A DNA stretch of 37,500 bases, taken from NCBI GenBank assembly GCA_019918135.1, contig WBZZ01000961.1:37501-75000 (forward strand), in the 5' to 3' direction. The translations under genes were made by a program, and so were the position numbers. This stretch comes from Paulinella micropora (lineage: Eukaryota > Cercozoa > Imbricatea > Euglyphida > Paulinellidae). Within the stretch, counting starts at the first letter, position 1, and the number at the start of each line of letters is the position of its first letter. The notes below the pieces were generated by a model. That model had not been told where the DNA came from and did no database searches. It saw only the letters and a program-made list of their open reading frames with translations. This document shows, piece by piece, positions 1 through 10,465 of this stretch.

Positions 1-127
1 AGCAGAGGAAGGGCTGGGGCGAAAAAATGCCGCTCTTTGTTTCCGATGTAGTTATGAGTACTGTTATGTCGTTTGTACTTCTTTGTCTTGGTGCGAACAT
101 GCGAACACTGTTTCATTGCCTCATTGC

Positions 128-215
128 AGAGCAACTGCAGGAGTGGCTAACGAAGCATTCGCAGTATTTTCTCGAGCAGGGAGATCGCAACTTCCCAGCT
201 TCAATCAGCGCCTGA
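128..215 (+). CDS. 3' terminal exon of an unidentified upstream gene (partial)
   Basis: An acceptor-like tract ending in TTGCAG precedes an open segment of 28 codons that ends with TGA at 213-215. The peptide starts EQLQEWLTKHSQ and ends FPASISA. The preceding bases look like an intron, so I read this as the last exon of a gene entering from the left edge. I do not recognise the protein. The ORF can also be extended upstream to an ATG at 27, but that extension is hydrophobic, low in information and probably intronic. The stop lies only about 90 bases before the first recognisable exon of the PCC beta gene, so the two genes would be tightly spaced in tandem. Confidence 0.3.
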
Positions 216-302
216 CTAGCAATGCTTTGCTGGCCTCGAGGTCTGATGAACACCAAACGAATTCAGCATCACAGCATTATCTGCGTGAGATATGACGAGT
301 GA

Positions 303-703
303 GACGTGAACCCCCAACTGTTGTATGTCAGTTCACTGACTCGCGCGGATCGTGTTGGAAGGGCCTCCTTCGCAACCTTTGTGGAAAGACTGCACCAGCG
401 CGAGGCACAGGTAGATAACAAAAAGAAGCAGCGAAAGAGGAAAGGAAACAAAAGGTGAGGACAGATTTTATATAGGATGAGAAACGAAGGGCAAGGGATT
501 TGAGAACGAACCTTTTTCTTGAGTTGCATGCGGGTCTTTTTGTGTACCAATCATGGTCGTATGACATTTACCACTTAACGAATACTCTGCCACTAACACT
601 ACTAACTACCACTACTACTACTACCACCACCACCACCACTACTACTACTAGGCCTAGCTACTACTACTACTAACTACTACTACTTAGTAGTAGTAGTAGT
701 AGC

Positions 704-750
<47 letters not shown>

Positions 751-1642
751 CTACTACTACTACTGCTACTACTACTACTACTACTGCCACTACTACCACT
801 ACCACTACTACTACTACTACTTCTACTACTACTACTAACTACTACTACTACCACTACTACCCACTACTACCACTACTACTACTACTACTACTACTGCTAC
901 TACTACTACTACTACTAGGCCTAGGCCTTCGATTTCATGAAGTTAATTTAACTTAACTTCTGGTCATCCATACAAATCGTTAGCTCAAGAGCTATTGATT
1001 TAACTAGATGGTGACCTACTTCTCAAATTATTAATAGTAATGAAAATTAAATTATTAAAAATATTAAAATAAAATAAAAATAGATTGAGTATTAAAATTA
1101 AAGTAAGATGGAATAAAATAAAAGTAAAGGAGAAAATAAAAGTAAAAATGGAATAACATAAAGGTATATATATGGGATAAATAGAAAAAAAAATTATATA
1201 TGTATATATGTATATATATAGTAACTCAGGTATCATCTGATGATCAGGTGTCCAACGCCCTCTTTAGGCCCGTAGGCAGTGTCATGATTGCTGCAGCTGT
1301 AAGAGATACGCCTTGATTTCAGTTTTGAATTCAGCTTTGTAAGAGATATCTCTCAGATGTCCTGGCAGCTTATCCCGTTGTGCTTGTGCGGCTCTGCTGA
1401 CCAGTTTTAGAGTCGTTGTACATGTGTTTCCTTGATGATCGCCTAGTGTTGTAATTATGAACAGCTGTGATTGGTCGGATATTGTTGTAATGGAGGGGTA
1501 GAAAAGCCTTGAAGGCTGGGTAAATAAGGGAGTGTGCATCCATGCATACGCTATATTTATACATGTTAAGTATGTTGAGTAGGCTTAGTTTGGCAAAAAG
1601 TGGTTTGGTAGGTGTTTCCATGATTTGAGGCAGATCAGACGG

Positions 1643-1695
<53 letters not shown>

Positions 1696-1705
1696 CACTA
1701 CCACT

Positions 1706-1736
<31 letters not shown>

Positions 1737-1754
1737 CACACTACCGCCACCACC

Positions 1755-1835
<81 letters not shown>

Positions 1836-1851
1836 GCTACTACTACTACTA

Positions 1852-1887
<36 letters not shown>

Positions 1888-2415
1888 TACTATATATATC
1901 ATATATATATATAACATAAATATATGTATTATATACATACATAGTGCTTCTCTGTCAATGGCTGATGCAAATCTGCACATGCGCCTCCATCGTCTCACCC
2001 ATGAGGGGAGTACGAAGAATTGACGATAGGCTCTAATGACACCCCCGCACGGGCAGATATACATACATAATAATAATAAAAATAACAATAATAATAATAA
2101 TAGGCTTCCTCAGACTAAAACATCAGATCCAGATCCTGGACATGTGCCTCCATTCATAATAATAATATAATAATAATAATAATAGTGCTTCTCTGTCAAT
2201 GGCTGATGCAAATCTGCACATGCGCCTCCATCGTCTCACCCGTGAGGGGAGTACGAAGAATTGACGATAGGCTCTAATGACACCCCCGCAAGGGCAGTTC
2301 CAACACTTCCAGACGGACCGGTATGTTCAATGAAAATACTGGTGGCACCGACGGGAATCGAACTGGCGACAGGGCCCAGATGGTAGAACTTGACCACTGG
2401 GCTATCACGGTGTCC

Positions 2416-2464
<49 letters not shown>

Positions 2465-2689
2465 GGCTTCCTCAGACTATAGCATCAGATCCAGATCCTG
2501 GACATGTGCCTCCATTAATAATAATAATAATAATGATAATAATATTTACATATATAGTTTGATTTTTATGTATGTATAGAGCCTGTATTCATATCAAATA
2601 TATAAATACACACATATATATTTATATGTGTGTGTATATACTTAGTAAGTGTAGCAGTAGTGGCATTAGTAGCAGTCGTATGTAATAAT

Positions 2690-2727
<38 letters not shown>

Positions 2728-2785
2728 TAGTAGAAGTATACATACATACATACATATATATTTATATAGTATATATATGTATATA

Positions 2786-2836
<51 letters not shown>

Positions 2837-2889
2837 ATATACATATATATTATATATATATGTATGTATGTATGTATGTATACTTCTAC

Positions 2890-2946
<57 letters not shown>

Positions 2947-3060
2947 ATATATATATTATATATATATATGTATGTATGTATACTTCTACTACTATTAGTA
3001 CTACTACTATTAGTACTACTACTGCTACTACTACTGCTACTACTACTACTAATGCTACTG

Positions 3061-3115
<55 letters not shown>

Positions 3116-3163
3116 TACTACTACTATCACTACTAGTACTACTAGTACTACTAGTACTACTAG

Positions 3164-3248
<85 letters not shown>

Positions 3249-3259
3249 GCTACTACTAT

Positions 3260-3307
<48 letters not shown>

Positions 3308-3373
3308 TACTACTTCTAATACTACTACTACTACTACTATCTACTTTTATCTACTACTATCTACTACTACTAT

Positions 3374-3418
<45 letters not shown>

Positions 3419-3450
3419 ACTACTACTAACTACTACTTCTACTACTACTA

Positions 3451-3509
<59 letters not shown>

Positions 3510-5366
3510 CACTACTACCACTACTACTACTACTACTACTACTATGGATGATGATGATGACGATAGTAGTGATAGTAATAAAAACAAAATATTAATTATC
3601 CTGCATTCTTTTTCATTTTATTACCACAAAGAGATCTTGTATTTTTGTTTATTTTGCGCTGGTATTTTTTCTTTTTCTTTTTTCTTTCCTTTTTTCCTCT
3701 TTTCTTCTTTCTTTTCTTTTTCCTTTTTCTTTTCTTTTCTTTTCTTTCTTTTCTTTCTTTTCTATCTTTCTATTTTTTCTTTCTTGCATTTTCTTTTCTC
3801 TTGTCTTTTTTTTTCTTGTCTTTTTTTTCTTGCTTGCTTTTTTTTCTTTTTTGTCTTCTATTTCTTTTCTTTCTTTTCTTTCTTTCTTTCTCTCTTTCTT
3901 GACTTTCCGTGTATTTTGAGGTCTTTTCTTTGTCTTGTCTCCCCTTTTGTGTTGAAGGGTATTCAAGTAAAAGAAACATAGAAATGACAGGAAACATGAT
4001 GATATAGAAGAAGAGGTAAACAAATAAAGCGACATGAGCGAAGGGTAAAGGAAGCATCAGGCAGATTTTTTTTTTCGATTTTATTCTGAAAAAAATGTGT
4101 GTTGTTTTTGGTTTGCGATTGCTGTTTGCTTTAGGCTCTTGCTGGCGGCGGTCCGGCACGTAATGAAGCGCAACACAAGAAGGGAAAGTTAACTGCCAGA
4201 GAAAGAATCGAGATTCTGCTGGATAAGGTGAAGAAAATTCATCATAGCGTGGACTAATGTTCATCTTTATGGGTAGGGTTCTTTTGTGGAATACGATAAG
4301 CTGGTGGTGCACCGTTGCAAAGGTCCATCTCCTGTCTTGACTACAAAGCATGCACCTGCTGCCTACAGATTTCGGCATGGAAAAGCAAGACTTCCCAGGA
4401 GATGGCTGTGTGACGGGTCGCGGCACGGTCAACGGTAGCGAAAGCGCAACGATTCGGCATCTATCGAGAGGGCTTGCCAATACTTGCTTTAGGACGTCAA
4501 GTCTTCATCTATTCCCAGGACTTCTCCGTTCTTGGAGGTCTTCAGAGCGTTTTCACATCTTTCCGTTTTGCCCCTTCCAAGCCTGTTTTTGTAATGTGCA
4601 GGTAGTTTGTCGGAATACAACGCCAAAAAGATCTGCAAAGTGATGGAGCAAGCCATGCTGGTGGGCTGCCCGATGATCGGGTTACCACTCCTCCGTGCGT
4701 GCACTTTCTTCACACCATGGTTTTTCGTTTGTTACAGCCTCAACGACTCCGGTGGTGCTCGTATCCAAGAGGGTGTGGATTCTCTGGGTGGTTACGCAGA
4801 TGTAAGCCCTCCTCATTTCTTGAGTTGGCTGCGGATAAATTGGGCATATCTTCTTCTCACTCTCCTCTCCATAGATCTTTTTCCGCAACGTAATGTCTTC
4901 GGGAGTGATCCCGCAAATTTCCATGATCATGGGGCCCTGCGCCGGTAAGCCCGTCTTTGAGGCGACTTGTCCGGTGGCACAGCTCATCTCTGTGCTGGTG
5001 CATTGGGCAGGTGGAGCCGTCTACTCCCCTGCTCTGACTGACTTCATCTTCATGGTCTCGACTTGCATCATCATCGTCATGCAGAAGTATCGGCAAGAGC
5101 TTTGCTTTCAAGCAATCTGCTCCTCGAAACGAACAGCCATTCGAGAAATGCTTAGCAAGCTGGTTGATGAGTATGTGTTTGGCTGGTGTATGCGTGCCTC
5201 AGGTCAAGAAGACTTCTTACATGTTCGTGACCGGTCCCGGCGTCGTCAAATCGGTGACTCACGAGGAAGTGACACAGGTAGACTGTCGCCTGTGTTTTGA
5301 TCGTTTGAAATGGTATTTTTGTTGAATCAGTTTGTTTGTCTGTTGGCTATGAAAATCCCTTCCCTC

Positions 5367-5400
<34 letters not shown>

Positions 5401-7339
5401 TGTCTCTCTGTCTCACTTGTCTCTCTGTCTCTCTTGTCTCTCTTGTGTGTGTGTGTGTCTCTCTCTCCCTCCCTCTACCCCCCCCCCCCCCCGGCCTTTC
5501 TTTTCTCGTCCGCCATCTTTGCAAATCCCGTGTCGATCTGGTGTATAGGAGGATCTGGGAGGCTCCAAAACTCACACATCGGTTTCTGGTAATTCTCCCT
5601 GTTTCTTTATTTCCTGCTCCACGCTGCACAATGACCACCGTTGCTGCTGATGCCAGGTGTTGCCCACATGGCTTTCGAAAACGACCTGGACGCTCTGAAT
5701 GGGTACCCTGCCTTTCTTCTGTCTTTTCTAGCTACGTCTATCCTGTAAATTCGGTGCCTATGTTTGTCGTCATTAGTCTCAAGGACGTCCTTGGTTACCT
5801 GCCGCTCAACAACAAGGACACTGCACCTGTGCGCGAATGCAACGACCCAAGGGAACGCGCGGACGATTGCCTCGACAGGATTGTATACTCTTTCCCTTTC
5901 CTTTCCTCTCTCTCCGTGTATGCAGTGCCTTACATTGGCTGTGGTTTGCAAGGTGCCGCTGGACCCCAACGTGCCGTATGACATGCATGAGGTGGTGGAG
6001 CGAGTCACCGACCGGGTCGACCTCACCGCCACCCTTGCCTCGCTTGCATATCCTTATATCGAAACCATGGCGTGACTAGTCTCTTCCGCTCACTTGATGC
6101 ATTCCCCTTTGTCTCAGGGAAGCTTCTACGAGATCATGCCGGACTGGGCCAAGAACATTCTGATTGGCTTCGCTCGCATGGAGGGAAGAACTGTCGGTAT
6201 CATCGCCAACCAGCCCAAGGTCTGTCCACTTGAACTGCTCTTACCATTGAGTTGTGCCCTAACGGTATGGCTTGCTTTTTGCTGCAGGAACTTGCGGGTG
6301 TGCTGGATATCAATTCCTCAACCAAGGCCGCTCGCTTCATTCGCTTCTGTGATGCCTTCAACATCCCGCTGCTCACCTTCTGCGACGTGCCGGGCTACTT
6401 GCCTGGAACACAACAAGAATACGGTGCCGTTCCCTTCTCCCTAGCGCAGATCACATTCGCTGACATTTTGCTGTGCCAGGTGGTCTCATTCGCCACGGTG
6501 CCAAGATTCTGTTCGCATATGCAGAGGCCACTGTTCCTAAAGTCACTGTCATCACCCGCAAGGTTCCATCATCCTAAACATGGCGCAAGGGAAGCTGCTG
6601 ACATTCTACCGGGTGTGTTGACAGGACTATGGAGGTGCTTACTGCGTCATGAACTCGAAGCACCTACGAGGAGATCGCAACTATGCCTGGCCCACGTACG
6701 CTGCACTTCTCCTGTGTGTGTTGCCTAATGTCTGTTTTGTTCTCTGCGTAGCGGTGAGATCGCTGTGATGGGTGCCAAGGGCGCTGTGGAGATCATCTTC
6801 CGAGACCCTAAAGAAATGAAGGTTTTTACTTCAAACTACTTTACATCCTTCTTAATCTTTATGCAAGTATATCCTGCTCAATCTTCATACAAAACCTCAG
6901 TTTCGCTCGCTGAATGTCAGTGTGGATCATCTGTAGGCTAAGGAGGCGGAATACAAGGAAAGGTTTGCCAACCCTCTGAAGGCTGCCGAGCGAGGATACA
7001 TCGACGAGATCCTCATTCCCCGCAACACTCGTAAGAAATTTTCCCCTGCACTCACTTGCCTTGTTGCTTGTCTGACTCGAAACCCACTGTGTTTCGGTTG
7101 TGTGTCATGACTGTGCAGGTGAGCGTCTCTGCCAAGATTTCGAAGCGGTAAAAACAAACAACCATCCAAACAGAACAGCCAGTGAGAGGGAGAGAAGATG
7201 TGGGGTGGTTTGTAGAACGGCTATTGTTATTAAGAAAGAGGTCACTATGCCGCATCCCTAAATTTGTTTTCTGTCTGTGCAGCTTCGCACCAAGCAGCAG
7301 ACCATTCCCTGGAAGAAACATGGCTGCATGCCTCTGTAA
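303..7339 (+). CDS. PCCB: Propionyl-CoA carboxylase beta chain, 22 exons seen, N-terminus uncertain
   Basis: Carboxyltransferase subunit of mitochondrial propionyl-CoA carboxylase, which moves the carboxyl group from carboxybiotin to propionyl-CoA to give D-methylmalonyl-CoA. Exons I could phase: 303-410, 4135-4227, 4277-4322, 4369-4434, 4493-4537, 4602-4680, 4738-4801, 4875-4944, 5011-5054, 5203-5277, 5549-5588, 5657-5702, 5777-5882, 5953-6015, 6118-6219, 6288-6423, 6480-6562, 6625-6695, 6752-6821, 6937-7030, 7119-7147, 7283-7339. All introns are GT-AG and the phases agree throughout. Exons 2-22 encode 492 residues and exon 1 about 36, close to the roughly 540 of animal PCCB. Landmarks are [23 protein letters not shown], the N-lobe [17 protein letters not shown]-lobe [25 protein letters not shown] and a C-terminus ending in KKHGCMPL. 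Exon 1 carries [11 protein letters not shown], matching the segment that precedes the GGG-x-R motif in the family. Its frame holds no ATG after the TGA at 300, so a short leader exon or a sequence error is likely. Confidence 0.93.
596..918. repeat. CTA/TAG trinucleotide array with two strand switches
   Basis: Imperfect (ACT/CTA)n from about 596 to 680, then (TAG)n from about 685 to 750, then (CTA)n to about 915. TAGGCCTAG words sit near 650 and 915. The two orientations are self-complementary and could fold into a long hairpin. Confidence 0.9.
980..1240. repeat. AT-rich low-complexity tract
   Basis: Mostly A-rich plus-strand sequence with ATTAAAAT-like words, ending in a TATATG/TATATA run around 1195-1220. 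Apparent minus-strand ORFs here are I/F/Y-rich and carry no family signal. Confidence 0.7.
1282..1539 (-). pseudogene. Possible non-LTR retrotransposon C-terminal fragment
   Basis: An 85-codon minus-strand ORF ends with [20 protein letters not shown] followed by IKAYLLQL. Many LINE ORF2 proteins end in a W-NSLP-x-(I/L)R-x(n)-FK-x2-LK-x-(Y/H)L(F/L) tail, and this peptide has the same spacing with the usual N replaced by D. There is no visible RT core. The resemblance is motif-level only and could be chance. If real it is a 5'-truncated insertion whose 3' end points to lower coordinates. Confidence 0.3.
1645..1890. repeat. (CTA)n microsatellite array
   Basis: About 245 bases of ACT/CTA units with scattered ACC interruptions, grading into TATATATC/TATAA sequence before a SINE fragment. 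The translated poly-Thr, Leu and Tyr ORFs over it are artefacts of the repeat. Confidence 0.95.
1942..2051 (-). mobile_element. SINE family A, 5'-truncated copy
   Basis: Matches the 3' portion of the family A consensus seen elsewhere in the window, from the GTGCTTCTCTGTCAATGG end to the CCCCCGC region. It lacks the tRNA-like head. The 3' end abuts AT-rich and CTA-repeat sequence instead of a clean (TTA)n tail. Confidence 0.85.
2103..2154 (-). mobile_element. Short SINE 3'-end fragment, family D
   Basis: About 52 bases, nearly identical to 2465-2516 and, inverted, to 23719-23768. Each copy is bounded by TAA/TTA arrays. On the minus strand it reads AATGGAGGCACATGTCCAGG and ends with GAGGAAGCC. 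It resembles the 3' end of family A, which suggests a truncated element of a related family. Confidence 0.75.
2185..2416 (-). mobile_element. SINE family A, full-length copy in PCC beta intron 1
   Basis: A 232-base copy. On the minus strand it starts GGACACCGTGATAGCCCAGT, giving an A box TAGCCCAGTGG that fits the Pol III consensus TRGCNNAGYGG at all 11 positions. A B box AGTTCGATTCC fits GGTTCGANTCC at 10 of 11. The head ends GGTGCCACCA, like a processed tRNA 3' end with CCA. A roughly 160-base body follows, ending in GAGAAGCAC before (TTA)n. It lies antisense to the host gene. Confidence 0.9.
2465..2516 (-). mobile_element. Short SINE 3'-end fragment, family D
   Basis: Second intronic copy of the 52-base fragment described at 2103-2154. 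It lies directly between the (TAA)n at 2417-2464 and the (TAA)n after 2516, so it is a headless insertion in a TAA tract. Confidence 0.75.
2640..3543. repeat. Large TAG-to-CTA strand-switching microsatellite with TATG spacers
   Basis: TAG/CAG-type units at about 2690-2735, 2787-2836 and 2888-2946 are separated by TATATA/TATG spacers. After about 2985 the array turns to ACT/CTA units until 3543, with an inner CTG run near 3207-3250 and ACTAGT words near 3132-3165. About 900 bases in all. All ORFs through it are repeat artefacts. Confidence 0.95.
3655..3905. repeat. Pyrimidine (TTTCT)-rich tract in intron 1
   Basis: Some 250 bases of nearly pure T and C on the plus strand, in TTTCTTT-type units. 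It lies just upstream of the splice acceptor region of PCC beta exon 2, with about 230 bases of ordinary sequence between. Confidence 0.9.
5363..5493. repeat. CT-rich, GT and poly-C tract inside a PCC beta intron
   Basis: Simple-sequence stretch of CTCTCT, GTGTGT and a C homopolymer that fills much of the 271-base intron between 5278 and 5548. ORFs called across it are non-coding. Confidence 0.85.
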
Positions 7340-7825
7340 GAAGATGAATGTTCTGGATCCAGTTTTTCGTGCAAACTGAGTTTCCTTTGGATTCTTGGAC
7401 AGCTATACATTAGTAGCGATGGAATTTCAACTATCTAATCCATCTCTCAGTCGGTGTAGACATTGAGGTTTAGATATCTGCACAAGTACTGGACAACATG
7501 AATGGCACTCAGCTTGTGAAATTATTATCTAAATACAAAAGTACCTGCAGTGTGCTCGTTTGTTTGTTTAGTAGTATTTGATATATAAATACTTACTGAT
7601 TACTTAATTATAAGGTATTACAGTTGCGGACATGGAAATGGTAAACCATTTCTTATCGAAATGGCAAAAGGCAATCAAACTTAGAGTTGTAGATAAGCCG
7701 CCCAGAGATTGCTTTTTACGAAAGCACTGTTTTGCTTTCCTTAGGAAGTGGTATCTAGAAGGGGTATCGGAAGCAGTTTTAAACTGTAGGCACAGATAGG
7801 TCCTACTAGTTGCAAGTATTAATAT
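7340..7825. other. Intergenic sequence after PCC beta, no gene seen
   Basis: Ordinary AT-leaning sequence after the PCC beta stop. I saw no canonical AATAAA signal in the first 200 bases. A minus-strand 82-codon ORF at 7604-7852 has no recognisable features and overlaps the fold-back arm. Confidence 0.5.
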
Positions 7826-8112
7826 TAATATTTTATTGCTGTTGACATTCAAGACAACAAAAAAAATTGATTTTTCTGTTTTGGTTGGAATTTCAGTTTT
7901 GGTTGGAATTTTGATTTTGGGTGAAAATTTGAATTTTCAAATTAACTGCTATATTCGTCCGCAAAATATCGTAAATTTTCGCGAAATGTTACCGTTAAAT
8001 TTGAAAATTTGAATTTCTGTCACAAAAATGAAAAACTGTCACAAAAATGAAAATCTGACACAAAAATGAAAAACTAATTTTTGTTGTCTTGAATGTCAAC
8101 AGCAATATTAAC
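7826..8112. repeat. Fold-back (MITE-like) inverted-repeat element
   Basis: The left arm around 7834-7877 contains TTGCTGTTGACATTCAAGAC and is repeated as its reverse complement around 8068-8109. The 190-base interior has direct repeats of a CAGTTTTGGTTGGAATTT unit on the left and CTGTCACAAAAATGAAAA units on the right, themselves weakly complementary. No coding capacity. It looks like a small non-autonomous hairpin element, and I could not fix a target-site duplication. Confidence 0.6.
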
Positions 8113-8804
8113 AGTGTTTGCGTAAAGAAAAAAAGTAAGTATGCTGAAACATGCACAGTGAGCGTCTGTTATTTTTTTATGCAAACACTTTTAATAGAGA
8201 ATACTTGCCAGTTATTAATAACGACGGACCCGATATTAATAATAATAGTGCTAGTAACCGGTATAGTTTTTAGACAGGGATATATTATCGTTAAGCAGGA
8301 CACCGTGTAGGCATCACCCACCGGATAGTCGGTAAAAAGTATCTTTTTTCCCAGTATTGTTTGTTCGGATTGGACCTAATGCACTTTTTTTCCTGGTCCC
8401 AGTGTTGCAGTTTTCTTTTTCTGCTTTATTAATATATACTGAGCTAATACAACGAGACATCATTCCGATGCTCATCTTTTGAGGACTGTGTTTGTTTGTA
8501 ATTACAAACTTTTTATACTAGCTATCATTCAAGTTGGTGGTTTAACATTTGAAGTTCACATCGTGAGCCACTCAAGTTTGGGTTTTAAACCTATAAGCTT
8601 TCCGTTAGGATACCATGTATCTTCCCTTGGGAAGCAATAGGATTTCTGTACATCAACTCTCCACATTGGAGGCTAGTGGAGAGGTGGCACTGGATACACT
8701 TGTGGTTCTCCAAATTGCCTAAAGAGCTTTTGAATATAAACGAAAACGTTTAACTTCGTTTGGAAGTCGTTTTCGTCCAATTGTTGAGATCTAGTTAAGC
8801 TTTC
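8113..8804. other. Non-coding stretch before the gag fragment
   Basis: No supported gene. It contains a small hairpin at about 8658-8685 (CTCTCCAC ... GTGGAGAG). Lying downstream of a minus-strand gag, this stretch could include element 3' or LTR sequence, but I found no matching partner copy in the window to prove an LTR. Confidence 0.4.
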
Positions 8805-10430
8805 TCATAGTATGTCCGCAGGTCTATTACCCGGAGGTTTGATGAAATCTTGATGCGTATTTACGACGCCGAAGGCCCGTTGAAGCGGGTCTTCGCCTTC
8901 GTACAGCGGATCGAATTCAATGGGTGTGTGCATAAAGCCACTGGGATCGGACGCAATGCCAGAGGGCATATGAGGGTGTTCTGCCGCCGCAGCTGTTTGT
9001 GCTACTTCCTCAACTTGTGACTGTCCCGTTGGGCCTGTAGTATGAACTCTTGCTGAGGCGGTTGATGTTGGATGAGAAGCAGGCATGGCGGGGGGGACAG
9101 AGTGTGACAATGATGTTGCCCCCTGCATGGTGTCCTCGGGTAGGCGTTGGACGTGACTGACGCGAACTGAAGTCGAAATTTTATTTCGGCCAGCTCAGTT
9201 TCCGTGTGAGCGGACTCCCCTTGTGACTCTTGTGCGTTCTCCCACACCATCCAACATCACGCATCATCCCACACCATCCATCATCACATTCATCGCCTTT
9301 ATCTTCGTCATAGGTATCCGATTCTATATCTTCAACTTCCTGTGCGAAGTGGACGCGGTGTGCGTTTGGGGATCTGCCTCTCTGGTTCCGGGGATTGTGC
9401 CGTGATGGACCCGGACTGGGAGAGCGACGTGGGCTGCGAGAGTGTAAGCGACTACGCACACTTCCGTAAAATTTCCCTCCGAATTGGGCAATCATACGGG
9501 CGATGCCACGGGTATTGAGCGCAAGACTTTTGGGGAGGGGAAAGAGGGACGCATTTGTTCTGGCAATTTTTCACTCGATAAGGTCCACGACAAGAGTGAC
9601 ATTTGATTATTGTTTTACGTTCGGTACGTGTGTCGCGAGCGTAGAACAATGGTGTCTTGTCTGGTTTGTCTTTGAGTGATAATTTGCCGAGGTCGAGTGT
9701 GAGTTTGTCCGATTGTACTAAGGATTTTATGTATGTGCAGAGTTCACGAAACGTGGGGCGATCTACATCATTCAGCGGGGTATAGTACCGGACATTTGCT
9801 TTCTCGCCTAATTTGGTATGAATTGCTTTGTTTAACTTGGTGAGGAGCTCATTGCACTTGTAGCCCTCATCAAAGTTTTGCGTTTCCGAAATGTTCTCAA
9901 GCCACCATTTGAACTTATTTATCCACGCCTCAACGTCTTCAGCAGGTCGCAGCTGATCTGCAACATGCTGAGCTTGGAGTTGGGCAGTTTTAATAGTTCC
10001 TAATTGACCGAATTCGTTGATGAGGGCATGCCACATTTGATGTGGCTCCCTATCAGCAGATCGGATTGCAACTAAGGCGGGGTGGTTAGAAACAGAGTCG
10101 GAAATTATTGATCTGGCTTTAACTTTTAGTTTCAACGACAGAACAGGAGGGAAACAGTTTTCCAATTGTGCGAAGGTTAGGTTAGCAGGTATGCCAAGCA
10201 AAGCAAGTCTCAGATCAGCATCAGGGTCGACAGCAGGCAGAGAATGGGGTAACTAACAGTTTTAGTTCCGCAGTCGTCAGCGGCGAAGCAGGATCGCGCA
10301 GGAAAATCAACAGGCGCGGGTCGACTCCTTCGCAGAACTGGAGCGCGGACCAACGGAAATTGTCAAAGTCTTAGGCATGCTCTATTGACTTAGTGACGTG
10401 GGGAGGAAGGTGAGGGACCTTAAGTGTCAA
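8805..10430 (-). pseudogene. Copia-type Gag, broken (minus strand)
   Basis: The longest intact piece is 9452-10201. It has a helical UBN2/Copia gag core with REPHQMWHALINEFGQL, AWINKFKWWLENISE and a terminal cysteine-rich knuckle, CHSCRGPYRVKNCQNKC, then a later C, H and DCPIRRE. Upstream coding continues in two frames to about 10430, with a stop near 10370 and a frameshift near 10228. Downstream pieces at 9181-9495 and 8805-9128 look like the basic SR-rich linker and a low-complexity C-terminus. Gag packages element RNA into virus-like particles. No pol follows on this strand, so it is an orphan fragment. A related knuckle occurs in the plus-strand gag near 20.4 kb. Confidence 0.7.
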
Positions 10431-10465
10431 CTTAGTAGCGATAGGCTCGTGCCATAACTATGTAT

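Larger units (their letters stand above)
411..4134 (+). other. Long first intron of the PCC beta gene, packed with repeats
   Basis: Donor GTAGAT at 411 and acceptor TGCTTTAG ending at 4134 join exon 1 to exon 2 in phase 0 and restore family-like spacing before the GGG motif. The intron is 3,724 bases, while the other 20 introns are 46-271 bases. It holds CTA/TAG arrays, two SINE copies, two short repeat fragments, a possible LINE remnant and a pyrimidine tract. I see no other supported exon in it. The call depends on exon 1 being correct. Confidence 0.65.

Noticed and set aside
292..331. 26-base intron giving PCC beta an ATG at 292
   Set aside because: Much shorter than every other intron here (46 bases or more), so I left the start unresolved.
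1625..2023. ORF rich in Thr, Leu and Tyr
   Set aside because: It is a translation of the (CTA)n array and SINE end, with no non-repeat coding content.
2762..3429. Several overlapping ORFs of poly-Thr, poly-Leu and poly-Val
   Set aside because: They occur in all frames of the same trinucleotide array.
3544..3981. ORF starting MDDDDDD with Phe-rich body
   Set aside because: Microsatellite edge plus pyrimidine tract. It lies in the PCC beta intron.
5310..6075. ORFs of 100-220 codons across PCC beta introns
   Set aside because: They run through simple repeats and splice sites. The exon frame gives a complete homologous protein.
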